Assembly: GCA_937138295.1 (NCBI GenBank)
Contig: CAKZOX010000216.1
Location: forward strand, 1 to 64,000
DNA length: 64,000 nucleotides
Source of the DNA: an uncultured Campylobacteraceae bacterium
GTDB lineage: Bacteria > Campylobacterota > Campylobacteria > Campylobacterales > Arcobacteraceae
Reading direction: 5' to 3'
The notes below the pieces were generated by a model. That model made no database searches. It worked only from the letters and a program-made list of their open reading frames with translations, and had not been told where the DNA came from. Both the position numbers and the translations under genes were made by a program. The stretch's first letter is position 1; each line of letters opens with the position of its first letter. Positions 55,095 to 64,000 of this stretch are shown here, piece by piece.

Positions 55095-57896
55095 TTGAAT
55101 TTAAGTAACTTGTTGTTTTCTTTTAAAACTACACTTGTATTACTTTTAATTTTAGCTGTAGGGGCTGGATACGCAACATTTATAGAAAATGATTTCGGTA
55201 CATCTTCAGCGAGAGTTTTAGTTTACAACAATATTTGGTATGAAACTGTTTTAGTTTTAACTACCGTAAATCTTACAGGTATCATTTTTAAATATAAAAT
55301 GTACAAAAATACTGCAAGATTTCTATTCCACTCATCTTTTGTTATCATTCTTTTAGGTGCAGGTATCACAAGATACTTCGGTTATGAAGGTATTATGCAA
55401 ATTAAAGAAGGTACTACTGAAAATAGAATGCAATCTTTAGAGCCATATTTACAAATTACTGTAGATGATGGTAAAGATACATATTATGAAGAGCATCAAT
55501 TAGAATTTACAGCTTTATTAAAATCTTTAAATCATTTTGATTATGATGTAAATTTTGCTCCAAACAAATCATTAAAAGTTGAGTATGTTGACCATATGTT
55601 TGCTAGAAAAGGCAAAGCAACAATGGGACTAACTACTGTTAAAGTAACATATAATGGTGAAACACAAGAAGTAAGACTTCCTGGTAAAAGAGCTCAGGTT
55701 GGAGTTCCTAGATTATTAACTTTTGGTGATGTTAAAGTTAATCTAATTTATGGTTCTAAACCTCTTACTATTCCATTTGCTATTAAGTTAAATGATTTCC
55801 AACTTGATAGATATCCTGGAAGTAACTCTCCATCATCATATGCATCTGAAGTAACAGTAATAAAACCAGATGGTGAAAAATATGATTATAGAATTTTTAT
55901 GAATAGAACTATGCATGAAGGTAACTATTTATTCTTCCAAAGTTCATATTTCCCTGATGAAACAGGTACTGTTTTATCTGTAAACAATGACCCTGGTAAG
56001 TGGCCTACATATTTTGGTTACTTAGTACTTACAATTGGATTTGTATTAAATTTCTTTGATAAAAAATCGAGATTTGCAAAACTTACAAAATTTGTTAGTA
56101 CAAAAGATTTAGCTTCAGTTGGAATTGCTGCTTTATTAAGTTTTGGAACTGTTTCATCTTATGCTCAAGAGACTACTCAAAACAACACTCAAACTCAGCA
56201 ACAAAATGGTGGGCAACAAGAGTTTATGAAGCAACTTACTCCAAAAGAGATGGCTGACTATTTAAATAAATATAAAGAAACTTCTGTTGAAACAGCTGAA
56301 AAATTCTCAAGACTTGTTGTGCAAGATCATCAAGGTAGAATGAAGCCAATGTCATCTATGAATAGAGATATTGTTTCAAAAGTTAGTAAAAAGAACTCTT
56401 ACTTAGGTATGAACTTTGACCAAATTGTTTTAGGTATGCTAGCAAGACCTGATATTTGGAAAGATGTAAAAATCATCAAGGTAAAAACACCACAACTTAA
56501 AAAGTTTTTAGGTATACCTGAAAGTAGAAATTACATAGCATTTTCAGAAGTATTCAAAAAAAGTAAGTATGCTTTAGCAGGGGAAGTAGAAAAAGCTAAC
56601 CAAGTTAAAGTATCTGAAAGAGGTACTTACGAAAGAGATATCATCAAAGTTGATGAAAGAGTAAATATTATTTATGCTGTATTTAATGGTGCATTATTTA
56701 ATATTTTCCCACAAGTTCCAACTGAGAGTTCAAAAGTTGATGAAAATAGTAAATGGTATAATCCATTAGATGCTATTTCAACTTTTGAAGGCATGAACCA
56801 AACAGCTGTACAAAGTATGATTAGAGGTTTAGTTCAAGCTGTATCATCTTTTGATTGGGAAAAAGCAAATACATATGTTGGAATGATTAAAACATACCAA
56901 GAAAAAATTGGTTCTGATGTTAATTTAAGTAAATCAGAAATTGAAAATGAAATATTATTCAACGAAATTGATTTATTTCCTAAATTAACTTTAGCATACT
57001 TATTCCTTGGAATTATTATGTTAATTGCAGCATTTATTACTGTATTTAAACCAAAATTCAAATCTAAAAAATTAACATTTGTTTTCTTTGCATTGTTATT
57101 TATTTTATTCAGTATTCAAACATTTGGTATGGGATTTAGATGGATAATTTCAGGACATGCACCTTGGTCAGATTTATATGAATCATTATTATATATTTCA
57201 TGGTCAGCTATTTTTGCAGGTGTTGTATTCTTTAGAAAATCTCTTTTAGCATTAAGTGCTGCTATTATTGTAGCTGCAATCTTTATGTTTACAGCCCATT
57301 TAACAGGAATTGATCCTCAAATTACAAATCTTGTTCCAGTACTTAAATCATACTGGTTAACAATTCACGTTTCAATTTTAACTGCATCATATGGATTCTT
57401 TGGTTTAAGTGCAGTGATTGGATTTATGACATTAATTATGTTTATATTTAGAAAAAATAGACCACATATTGATGAAAATATTAAACACATAACAGCTATT
57501 AATGAAATTTCATTAATAATTGGTGTTGCTGCAATTACTATTGGTAACTTCCTAGGTGGTGTTTGGGCTAATGAATCTTGGGGAAGATATTGGGGATGGG
57601 ACCCAAAAGAAACTTGGGCTTATGTATCAATTATTGTTTACGTAATTGTACTTCACTTAAGATTTGTACCTAAATTAAATAATCCATTTACATTTGCAAC
57701 AGCTTCACTAGTTGCATTTGGATCTATTTTAATGACATATTTTGGAGTAAACTTCTACTTATCAGGAATGCACTCTTATGCTACAGGTGATCCTGTACCA
57801 ATTCCTACATGGGTATATGTAGTTGTTACTATGGTAATAATAACAATACTATTAGCCTATAGAAATAGAAATCTAAAAGATATGCTACAAAAATAA
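55095..57896 (+). CDS. ccsBA: Fused cytochrome c biogenesis protein CcsBA (System II)
   Basis: The 933-residue membrane protein joins a ResB/CcsB part (about 1-350, with membrane helices near the N terminus and a large periplasmic loop) to a CcsA part (about 640-933). The WWD haem motif WGRYWGWDPKETWAY is at 829-843. Likely haem-ligand histidines lie in SGHAPWSDLYESLLY, LTIHVSILTASYG and SGMHSYATGD. It exports haem and attaches it to CXXCH apocytochromes. A Gln/Asn-rich linker (near 355-375) and a periplasmic region separate the halves. The start is TTG after AAAGGA. A strong terminator follows. Confidence 0.95.
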   Translation: MNLSNLLFSFKTTLVLLLILAVGAGYATFIENDFGTSSARVLVYNNIWYETVLVLTTVNLTGIIFKYKMYKNTARFLFHSSFVIILLGAGITRYFGYEGIMQIKEGTTENRMQSLEPYLQITVDDGKDTYYEEHQLEFTALLKSLNHFDYDVNFAPNKSLKVEYVDHMFARKGKATMGLTTVKVTYNGETQEVRLPGKRAQVGVPRLLTFGDVKVNLIYGSKPLTIPFAIKLNDFQLDRYPGSNSPSSYASEVTVIKPDGEKYDYRIFMNRTMHEGNYLFFQSSYFPDETGTVLSVNNDPGKWPTYFGYLVLTIGFVLNFFDKKSRFAKLTKFVSTKDLASVGIAALLSFGTVSSYAQETTQNNTQTQQQNGGQQEFMKQLTPKEMADYLNKYKETSVETAEKFSRLVVQDHQGRMKPMSSMNRDIVSKVSKKNSYLGMNFDQIVLGMLARPDIWKDVKIIKVKTPQLKKFLGIPESRNYIAFSEVFKKSKYALAGEVEKANQVKVSERGTYERDIIKVDERVNIIYAVFNGALFNIFPQVPTESSKVDENSKWYNPLDAISTFEGMNQTAVQSMIRGLVQAVSSFDWEKANTYVGMIKTYQEKIGSDVNLSKSEIENEILFNEIDLFPKLTLAYLFLGIIMLIAAFITVFKPKFKSKKLTFVFFALLFILFSIQTFGMGFRWIISGHAPWSDLYESLLYISWSAIFAGVVFFRKSLLALSAAIIVAAIFMFTAHLTGIDPQITNLVPVLKSYWLTIHVSILTASYGFFGLSAVIGFMTLIMFIFRKNRPHIDENIKHITAINEISLIIGVAAITIGNFLGGVWANESWGRYWGWDPKETWAYVSIIVYVIVLHLRFVPKLNNPFTFATASLVAFGSILMTYFGVNFYLSGMHSYATGDPVPIPTWVYVVVTMVIITILLAYRNRNLKDMLQK

Positions 57897-57907
57897 TTTT
57901 CAAAAAC

Positions 57908-57937
57908 AAAAGGCTTAGAGTTTTTCTAAGCCTTTTT
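57908..57937 (+). terminator. Rho-independent terminator after ccsBA
   Basis: A 12-base stem (AAAAGGCTTAGA at 57908-57919 and its complement from 57925) with loop GTTTT is followed by T's on the plus strand. It is one of the clearest intrinsic terminators in the window. Confidence 0.85.
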
Positions 57938-57976
57938 ATGTTAAAATAGTGTCAAAATCTGATAGGACACTTCATT

Positions 57977-58693
57977 TTGGAACAAAATAAAATTATTGAA
58001 ATAATAAATAAATCTAGAAATTTAAAAGTATTATATGTTGAAGACAACGAAGATGTAAGAAATCAAACTAAAAAAATGTTAAGCGCATTTTTTCAAAATA
58101 TTGATTTAGCCGTAAATGGCCAAGAAGGCTTTGAACTATTCTCAAAAAATCCTTACGATATTTTAATTACTGATATTAAGATGCCAGAAATAGATGGTAT
58201 GACTTTAATCAAAATGATTAGAGAAGTTAATGACAGTATCCCTATTTTAATTCTATCTGCACACGATGATAAAGATTATTTACTTAAATCAATTGATTTT
58301 AATGTAGAAGGATATATTTTAAAACCATATAACCTTAGTCAAATTGCAGAAACTATAGACAAACTTCTAAATAGAAATGAAAAAGTATTTCATAAAAACT
58401 CATTGTTACTTATTGAAGATTTCGTTTGGAACATTGAAGACAAGTTTTTAGCAAAAAATGGCGAAAAAATTAAATTAACAGCAAATGAAATAAAACTTTT
58501 TGAAAATTTTGCAAAATCTCCTAATTTAAGCCTATCTTACAATGATATTGAATCTACTGTATTTGAAGATTATAATTTTGACAATAGAAGAGTTAGAAAC
58601 TTATTATCAAGATTAAAGAAAAAACTTGATGTTGAACTGTTTAATTCAGTTTATGGTTATGGATACGAATTAAGAACTGTTAAAGAATTATGA
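57977..58693 (+). CDS. OmpR-like response regulator
   Basis: The 238-residue protein has an intact receiver (YVEDNED, acceptor Asp66 in ILITDIKMPE, Lys in YILKPYNL) and a C-terminal Trans_reg_C winged helix (LTANEIKLFENFA, then RRVRNLLSRLKKKL and VYGYGYEL). It probably regulates transcription. The start is TTG. Its stop overlaps the start of the following kinase by four bases, so this is a true regulator/kinase pair, unlike the orphan kinases earlier in the window. Confidence 0.92.
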   Translation: MEQNKIIEIINKSRNLKVLYVEDNEDVRNQTKKMLSAFFQNIDLAVNGQEGFELFSKNPYDILITDIKMPEIDGMTLIKMIREVNDSIPILILSAHDDKDYLLKSIDFNVEGYILKPYNLSQIAETIDKLLNRNEKVFHKNSLLLIEDFVWNIEDKFLAKNGEKIKLTANEIKLFENFAKSPNLSLSYNDIESTVFEDYNFDNRRVRNLLSRLKKKLDVELFNSVYGYGYELRTVKEL

Positions 58694-61497
58694 TTAAATT
58701 AAAAGTTCTTCTTTGTTTCTTAATATTTATTAACATATTAAACGCAAATGTAATTCTTACTGAAGAAGAAAAAAATTATATAAAAAATAATGCACCAATA
58801 AAACTTCACAATGAAAAAAATTGGCCTCCATATAACTTTTATGAAAATGGAGAAGCTAAAGGTTTTTCAATTGATTATATGAGATTATTATCAAAAAAAG
58901 TTGGTATGCCAATAGAGTTTATTAGTGGTTACTCATGGGATGAATATATGAGTATGCTACAAAAAAATGAAATAGATTCCATAATAAACATCTCAAAAAA
59001 TAAAGAAAGAAGTAAGATTTTTAATTTTACAGATATATTTCATACAGCTGCAAATGCAATTTATGTTCAAAATGGAAAAGAAAAATTAAATAGTTTAGAA
59101 GCTCTAAAAGGTAAAACTATTATTATGCCAAAAGGCTTCTTTGCTCAACAATTAATTGAAAAACATTATCCTGATATCAAGCAAATATTAGTAAAAGACT
59201 CATTAGAATGTCTAAAAGCTTTATCTTTAGGTAAAGCTGATGCTACAATTGGTAAAAAAAATGTACTTGATTATATCATCTCTACAAATAATATATCAGG
59301 AGTAAAAGCTGTAAACTTTGTTGATGACAATAGACTTGTAAGTCTTATTAGAATGGCAACAAACAAAGAAAATACAGTTTTAAGGGATATATTACAAAAG
59401 GGACAAAAAGCAATTTCAGATGAAGAATTACTTGCCCTTAAAAGAAAATGGTTTGGGGTATCAACTTTTGAAAATAACAAGATATCAAACAATGTTAGCT
59501 TTTTATCAAAAGTTCAAAGAAACTATTTATCAAGAAACAATGTAATAAATGTTTGTTCTTTTAGAGAAATTAAACCCATAGAATTTAAAGAAAATGATAA
59601 GTTTTCAGGTGTTACTATTGATTTACTTGAATTGATATCAAAAAAACTAAATGTAAAAATGAACTATATTGATACAGTTTCTTTAGATAAAACAAAAGAA
59701 ATGGTTGCTTCAAATGAATGTGATATAGTTCCTACATATTACAGAGGTATAGAATTTATAGAAGTTGCAAATCTTTCTAAACCTTTATTTAAACAATCCC
59801 TTGCAATTGTTACTAAAAAAGGTGAACCTATTGTAAAAAGTTTAGATGAACTTTCTAGAAAATCTATTGCTATTAGCAAAAACTCTTCTGTAATCAAAAT
59901 GATAAATTCAAATTATCCTAATATGAATATTATTCCAACAAACTCAAATTATGAGTCTTTAGAAGCTGTTAATAGTGGCAAAGCATACTTTGCACTTGAA
60001 CCTCTACCTATTGCTTTATTTTACATGAGTAAATTTGCATTAAATGATATTTATATTTCAAGATACTCTTCACTAAACTTTAGCTCAAATTTAGCAATTA
60101 ATGATAATAAAAAAACACTTCTAGGTATTATAAATACTACCATCGATAATATTAGCGAAAATGAACATACTGCAATTTTCAATAAATGGACAAATGTTTC
60201 TATTAAAGAAGGTATAGATAAAGATCTTATTATAAAAATTACATTAGGTTTAATTGTAATTTTTATAGCTTTAATGTATAGACAAATAATTTTACATAAA
60301 CATAATAAAAAATTAACAGAAGCAAAAGAAGAAGTTGAAAAGAAAACATTAGAATTAGCAAAACAAAAAGAGCTTTTTGAAACTCTTTATTACAAATCAT
60401 CAGACGCCGTATTACTAATTAAAAATGGTGTGATAATAGATTGTAATGAATCAACAGAAAATATTTTAAGATATAGCAAAAATGATATTCTAGGTACACT
60501 TTTAAGTAATATGTGTTTATATTCACAGGGCTATATTTCTTCAAAATTAGAGCTAGCTAGAAATGAAAAAAACATTACTTTTGAATGGTTAAGTAAAGAT
60601 AAAAAAGGTGATTCAAATTGGCTTGAGGTTGTATTTACATCAATTGAAATTGATAATGAACCAGTTATTCATGCTGTTTTTAGAGACATAAATAAAAGAA
60701 AAACACTAGAAAATGAAATTGAAAAATTAAATTCAAATTTAGAATCAAAAGTTGAGGAAGAAATTCAAAAAAATAAAGAAAAAACTTCTCAATTAATACA
60801 TCAATCAAGATTAGCTCAAATGGGTGAAATGTTAAGTATGATTGCACATCAATGGAGACAACCTCTAACAGCTATCACTGCAACATCAAACAATATCATT
60901 CTAAAAAACATGATAGATGGTGTTGACTCTAAAGAGTTAAATAAAGAATTAAATTTAATTACTGATTATACACAGCATCTATCATCAACTATTAATGACT
61001 TTAGAAACTTCTTTAAGGCTGATAAAGAAAAAAATACAACAACATTAGAAGAACTAATTGAAAAGTCATTAAACATAATTAATACTTCAACAGATGCTAA
61101 TCAAATAGAAATTATAAAAGATTATTCTTGTGGAAAATTAATTACTACATATAGTAATGAAATACAACAAGTTATTTTAAATATTTTAAAAAATGCAGAA
61201 GATGTATTACTAGAAAGAAATGTACAAGAAAAAAAGATTTTTATTAATACCTATGATGATAATAAATATGCTATTTTAGAAATTAATGATAACTCAGGTG
61301 GTATAAAAAAAGAAATCATGGATAAAATTTTTGATCCATATTTCTCTACAAAGAAAAATCAAGAAGGTACAGGGCTTGGACTTTATATGAGTAAAACAAT
61401 TATAAATGAGCACTGTAACGGAAAGCTTTTAGTTCATAACAATGAATTAGGGGCTGTATTTACAATCAAATTAGAATTGGACTTGGAAAATGAATAG
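58690..61497 (+). CDS. Sensor kinase with two SBP_bac_3 domains and a PAS domain
   Basis: The 935-residue BvgS-like sensor has a signal peptide (1-19), two periplasmic SBP_bac_3 domains (about 25-255 and 270-500), a membrane helix (513-530), a PAS domain (about 560-675), a coiled coil and a kinase core with IAHQWRQPLT (His720). ATPase boxes are ILKNAEDVL, INDNSGGIK, FDPYFST and GTGLGLYMS. Unlike BvgS it has no receiver or HPt of its own; the adjacent regulator and REC-GGDEF genes supply receivers. It overlaps both neighbours (4 and 8 bases). Confidence 0.93.
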   Translation: MIKLKVLLCFLIFINILNANVILTEEEKNYIKNNAPIKLHNEKNWPPYNFYENGEAKGFSIDYMRLLSKKVGMPIEFISGYSWDEYMSMLQKNEIDSIINISKNKERSKIFNFTDIFHTAANAIYVQNGKEKLNSLEALKGKTIIMPKGFFAQQLIEKHYPDIKQILVKDSLECLKALSLGKADATIGKKNVLDYIISTNNISGVKAVNFVDDNRLVSLIRMATNKENTVLRDILQKGQKAISDEELLALKRKWFGVSTFENNKISNNVSFLSKVQRNYLSRNNVINVCSFREIKPIEFKENDKFSGVTIDLLELISKKLNVKMNYIDTVSLDKTKEMVASNECDIVPTYYRGIEFIEVANLSKPLFKQSLAIVTKKGEPIVKSLDELSRKSIAISKNSSVIKMINSNYPNMNIIPTNSNYESLEAVNSGKAYFALEPLPIALFYMSKFALNDIYISRYSSLNFSSNLAINDNKKTLLGIINTTIDNISENEHTAIFNKWTNVSIKEGIDKDLIIKITLGLIVIFIALMYRQIILHKHNKKLTEAKEEVEKKTLELAKQKELFETLYYKSSDAVLLIKNGVIIDCNESTENILRYSKNDILGTLLSNMCLYSQGYISSKLELARNEKNITFEWLSKDKKGDSNWLEVVFTSIEIDNEPVIHAVFRDINKRKTLENEIEKLNSNLESKVEEEIQKNKEKTSQLIHQSRLAQMGEMLSMIAHQWRQPLTAITATSNNIILKNMIDGVDSKELNKELNLITDYTQHLSSTINDFRNFFKADKEKNTTTLEELIEKSLNIINTSTDANQIEIIKDYSCGKLITTYSNEIQQVILNILKNAEDVLLERNVQEKKIFINTYDDNKYAILEINDNSGGIKKEIMDKIFDPYFSTKKNQEGTGLGLYMSKTIINEHCNGKLLVHNNELGAVFTIKLELDLENE

Positions 61498-62461
61498 AAG
61501 GCTAAGTGATCTTTTGGATTTTTCAAAAGAGTTATCAATAATTGTTATTGAAGATGAAGAAATAGTATTAAATCAACTGGAAAAATCCTTAAAAAGTTTT
61601 TTTAAGGATGTAATAATTGCAAAAGATGGTAATGAAGCTTTAGACAAATATTTTGATTACCATAAGAAAAATAATAAATTTATTGACATAGTTTTTACTG
61701 ATTTACATTTACCTAATCTAAATGGATTAGAGTTTTGTGAAAAAATAAAACCATACAATGAAAAACAAATTATCTTAGCAACTTCAGCATATGCAGATGT
61801 AAATGACTTACAAAGATTTATTGATATAGGTATATATAAATTTATAGCTAAACCCATTGATTTTAATAAATTATTTGATGCAATAACTGAAAGTCTAGAG
61901 AAACTAAAAGAAACAAAAAAACATGAAGAACTTTTAAGTGAGTTAAACTATGTTAAAAATGAAAATATAAAATTATTTGAGCAAGCCTCTTTAGACAAAC
62001 TAACAGGTTTATATAATAGAAGATATTTAGATGATATTTTAGAAAAATATGCTAATTCTAATTTTGCATTAATATTTACAGATATCGATGACTTTAAACA
62101 AATAAATGACAACTATAGCCATAGAGTTGGAGATGAAGTTTTAATAAAATTTGCTGACATTTTAAAAACTCATACTAGAAGTTATGACTTTGTTGGAAGA
62201 TGGGGTGGAGAAGAGTTTATTATTATTCTTAAAGACACAGATATTGATACAACTTTGTTTATTTCAGAAAAACTAAGAAAAAGTATAGAAAAAGAAAAAA
62301 TTTACGAAGATATATCTATAACTTCTAGTTTTGGTATAGCACTTCATGATAAAAATAAAACTATAGAAAAGGTTATTGATGAAGCTGATCATAATCTATA
62401 TAATGCTAAAAATAAAGGTAAAAATAGAATTTCATATTTAAATAATATATATGAAGAATAG
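61490..62461 (+). CDS. Response regulator diguanylate cyclase (REC-GGDEF)
   Basis: The 323-residue protein has a receiver with acceptor Asp71 (IVFTDLHLP), IEDEE at the N terminus and Lys in IAKPIDF, linked by a coiled coil to a GGDEF domain with GGEEF at 239-243 and an inhibitory RxxD (RSYD) just before. It should make c-di-GMP under control of the upstream kinase, with which it overlaps by eight bases. The trio can therefore drive both transcription and c-di-GMP from one signal. Confidence 0.92.
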   Translation: MNRRLSDLLDFSKELSIIVIEDEEIVLNQLEKSLKSFFKDVIIAKDGNEALDKYFDYHKKNNKFIDIVFTDLHLPNLNGLEFCEKIKPYNEKQIILATSAYADVNDLQRFIDIGIYKFIAKPIDFNKLFDAITESLEKLKETKKHEELLSELNYVKNENIKLFEQASLDKLTGLYNRRYLDDILEKYANSNFALIFTDIDDFKQINDNYSHRVGDEVLIKFADILKTHTRSYDFVGRWGGEEFIIILKDTDIDTTLFISEKLRKSIEKEKIYEDISITSSFGIALHDKNKTIEKVIDEADHNLYNAKNKGKNRISYLNNIYEE

Positions 62462-62469
62462 GAAATATT

Positions 62470-63756
62470 TTGGAAAAAATTATTACTATATTTAAAGATT
62501 TAGTACAATTACAAAGATGTTCTGGAAATCATGATGATTTCATAAATTATATGAAAAACATTTCATCTAATTATGGATATGAGTGTTTAATTGATGAACA
62601 TAAAAATATTCTTTGTAGAAAAAGCAAAAATTCAAATTTAGTATTTCAATCTCACTATGACATTGTTTGCTTAGATGATAATTGTATTCCTACTTTTGTT
62701 CAAGATGGAGATATCATCAAGGCTGATAATACAACTTTAGGTGCTGATAATGGAATTGGTTGTGCTTATATGATTTCATTAATGATGGAAAACTATGATT
62801 GTGAGTTTTTGTTTACAAGTGATGAAGAAATTGGTTTAATTGGTGCAAATAATTTAAATCTACCAATAAATTCAAACTATATGCTAAACCTTGATAGTGA
62901 AGAAGAAGGTGAAGTATGTATAGGCTGTGCAGGTGGTGTTGATATATTTGCTACTTTCACAAATAAAAAAACAATTTCAAATACAGAAAATTACACTTTA
63001 TATGAAGTCTCTATTTCAAAACTACAAGGTGGTCATAGTGGAGTTGATATAGATAAAAACATCCCAAATGGAATAAAACTTTTAATAAATACTATAAAAA
63101 AATCAAATGCAAAGATTTTAGATATTAATGGTGGAGAAAGAATAAATTCAATACCTGTAAATGTAAAAGCAATAATTGCTTCTAAAGATGAGCCAATTGC
63201 AGTTCATGATAATATTAAAATAGAGAAAATTGATACAAAATGTGAGCATTTGACTATATATGATGATTCAATAGTAGATTATTTAGATTCATTTGAAAAT
63301 GGAGTTTTAGCTTACAATGATGAATTAAATGTAGTTCAAGACTCGATTAATCTAGCTAAAATCAAAACTACAATTGATGGAATTAATATTGAATTTAGTG
63401 CAAGATCAATGAAAAATGAGAACCTAAATAATCTAAAAGAAAAAACAATAAAAGAATTAGAAGATATATCTTGTAAAGTGCATTACGATGGAAAATATCC
63501 TGCATGGTCCCCTGATATTAATGAATTCACAAATTCTGTATTAGAGATATATAAAAAACATAATAAAAATGCAAGTTTAGAAGCAATTCATGCAGGACTT
63601 GAATGTGCAATTTTTAAAGATAAATATCCACATTTAAAAATTGCTTCAATAGGACCTACAATTACTTTTCCTCACTCTAGAAAAGAGTATGTATCAATAA
63701 ACAGTACTTTAAATGTATATAATATAGTAAAAGAAATTACAGAAACTTTTAAATAG
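62470..63756 (+). CDS. PepD-like aminoacyl-histidine dipeptidase (M20)
   Basis: The 428-residue metallopeptidase has M20 ligands in order: SHYDIVC (H, D), TTLGADNGIG (bridging Asp), SDEEIGLIGA (catalytic Glu pair), LNLDSEEEGEVCIGCAGG, GGHSGVDIDK and a late His in TFPHSRKEY. The layout is that of PepD/Xaa-His dipeptidases (carnosinase type), though E. coli PepD is longer (485). It is cytosolic. The start is TTG, eight bases after the REC-GGDEF gene, so it is part of that unit or its last gene. Confidence 0.88.
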   Translation: MEKIITIFKDLVQLQRCSGNHDDFINYMKNISSNYGYECLIDEHKNILCRKSKNSNLVFQSHYDIVCLDDNCIPTFVQDGDIIKADNTTLGADNGIGCAYMISLMMENYDCEFLFTSDEEIGLIGANNLNLPINSNYMLNLDSEEEGEVCIGCAGGVDIFATFTNKKTISNTENYTLYEVSISKLQGGHSGVDIDKNIPNGIKLLINTIKKSNAKILDINGGERINSIPVNVKAIIASKDEPIAVHDNIKIEKIDTKCEHLTIYDDSIVDYLDSFENGVLAYNDELNVVQDSINLAKIKTTIDGINIEFSARSMKNENLNNLKEKTIKELEDISCKVHYDGKYPAWSPDINEFTNSVLEIYKKHNKNASLEAIHAGLECAIFKDKYPHLKIASIGPTITFPHSRKEYVSINSTLNVYNIVKEITETFK

Positions 63757-64000
63757 TTTCATAATATGTTATGAAAAAACTAAAATAATCCCCTTCTTTA
63801 GTTTTACCAAAAACTAAAGGAGATTTTTTTAAATCAATAAATACTTCAATCTCTTCAAGTATCTCATCATAGGATTTCCAAATCTTATTTGTATTTGGAT
63901 TTACAACCCAATCAAATCTATGTGGTAAAAAATATTTATCTAAACTATATTCTTTAATGTTTTCTTTAAATTCATTAATAGATATGTAAAAGCCTTTTGT
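63749..64000 (-). CDS. Partial hypothetical protein, cut by the window end
   Basis: The minus strand is open for 83 codons from the window edge to a TAA at 63749-63751, overlapping the end of the pepD-like gene by eight bases. The readable C-terminal part has KGFYISINEFKENIKEYSLD, RFDWVVNPNT and ends FFITYYETI. It looks like a soluble protein with ordinary composition, but I do not know the family. The start lies outside. A plus-strand terminator hairpin sits inside this ORF, which slightly weakens the coding call. Confidence 0.6.
   Translation of the reverse strand, partial: TKGFYISINEFKENIKEYSLDKYFLPHRFDWVVNPNTNKIWKSYDEILEEIEVFIDLKKSPLVFGKTKEGDYFSFFITYYETI
63796..63830 (+). terminator. Rho-independent terminator after the pepD-like gene
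   Basis: A ten-base stem (CTTTAGTTTT at 63796-63805 and its complement at 63810-63819) with loop ACCA is followed by GAGA and seven T's (63824-63830). It would end the plus-strand unit that includes the regulator, kinase, cyclase and dipeptidase genes. Confidence 0.7.

Noticed and set aside
1-64000. CRISPR arrays, insertion sequences, prophage or integrative elements
   Set aside because: No direct repeat series, transposase, integrase or phage structural gene was seen; base composition looks even throughout.

Overview
This window reads as ordinary chromosome from a Campylobacterota member, most likely of the Arcobacter group. The DNA is very AT-rich. Histidine kinases carrying an H-Q-W-R/K-Q-P-L motif are abundant. 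CcsB and CcsA are fused, the dUTPase is of the all-alpha dimeric type, and CmoB, DUF455 and PP0621-type genes resemble those of that lineage. This placement is inferred from gene content; no 16S rRNA gene is present. I saw no insertion sequence, prophage, CRISPR array or plasmid gene.

Region 1 (1-13.2 kb): a tRNA with anticodon CAT, a secreted rhodanese-like protein, a LOG-family protein, a pseudo-receiver/PilZ protein and three minus-strand sensor kinases (3236-9363). These are followed by a divergent plus-strand unit: a CheY-like receiver, a CheC phosphatase with both active sites intact, a PAS kinase and a kinase with a dead receiver. Five kinases of one family lie within 10 kb.

Region 2 (13-38.4 kb) is mainly housekeeping. 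The minus-strand cluster ribA-rsmG-PP0621-hypothetical-small membrane protein-glyS-lipoprotein faces hemB. Then come a CHASE/PAS diguanylate cyclase, argF-hemN, an Fe-S (GlcF/CCG) protein, lgt, two small genes and a response regulator, polA, kdsB, a REC-GGDEF protein, the unit S4-trpD-tsaE-lptB, a REC kinase with an HPt protein and a facing receiver, and argG.

Region 3 (38.5-44.7 kb) is the most unusual part. It is one four-gene transcription unit bounded by hairpins: an M20 peptidase, a RimK-like ATP-grasp ligase, a second ATP-grasp protein fused to ComEA-like helix-hairpin-helix repeats, and a large M14 carboxypeptidase with FN3-like and DNRLRE-like modules but no signal peptide. The combination suggests synthesis and trimming of an unknown peptide or amide conjugate. 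It is the best candidate here for an undescribed system.

Region 4 (44.8-64 kb): gamma-carbonic anhydrase, an HTH-extended dUTPase with a small Cys-rich partner gene, a sensor-less chemoreceptor, recR, dnaJ, an EamA transporter, a DUF455 protein, an MBL hydrolase with two degenerate GGDEF proteins, cmoB, ccsBA, a regulator/kinase/REC-GGDEF trio, a PepD-like dipeptidase and a partial ORF at the edge. Facing genes are repeatedly separated by compact inverted repeats that overlap their stop codons and probably act as two-way terminators. Four small genes not obvious from length alone (13011-13181, 15556-15717, 46288-46464 and the partial 63749-64000) were found by reading the gaps.
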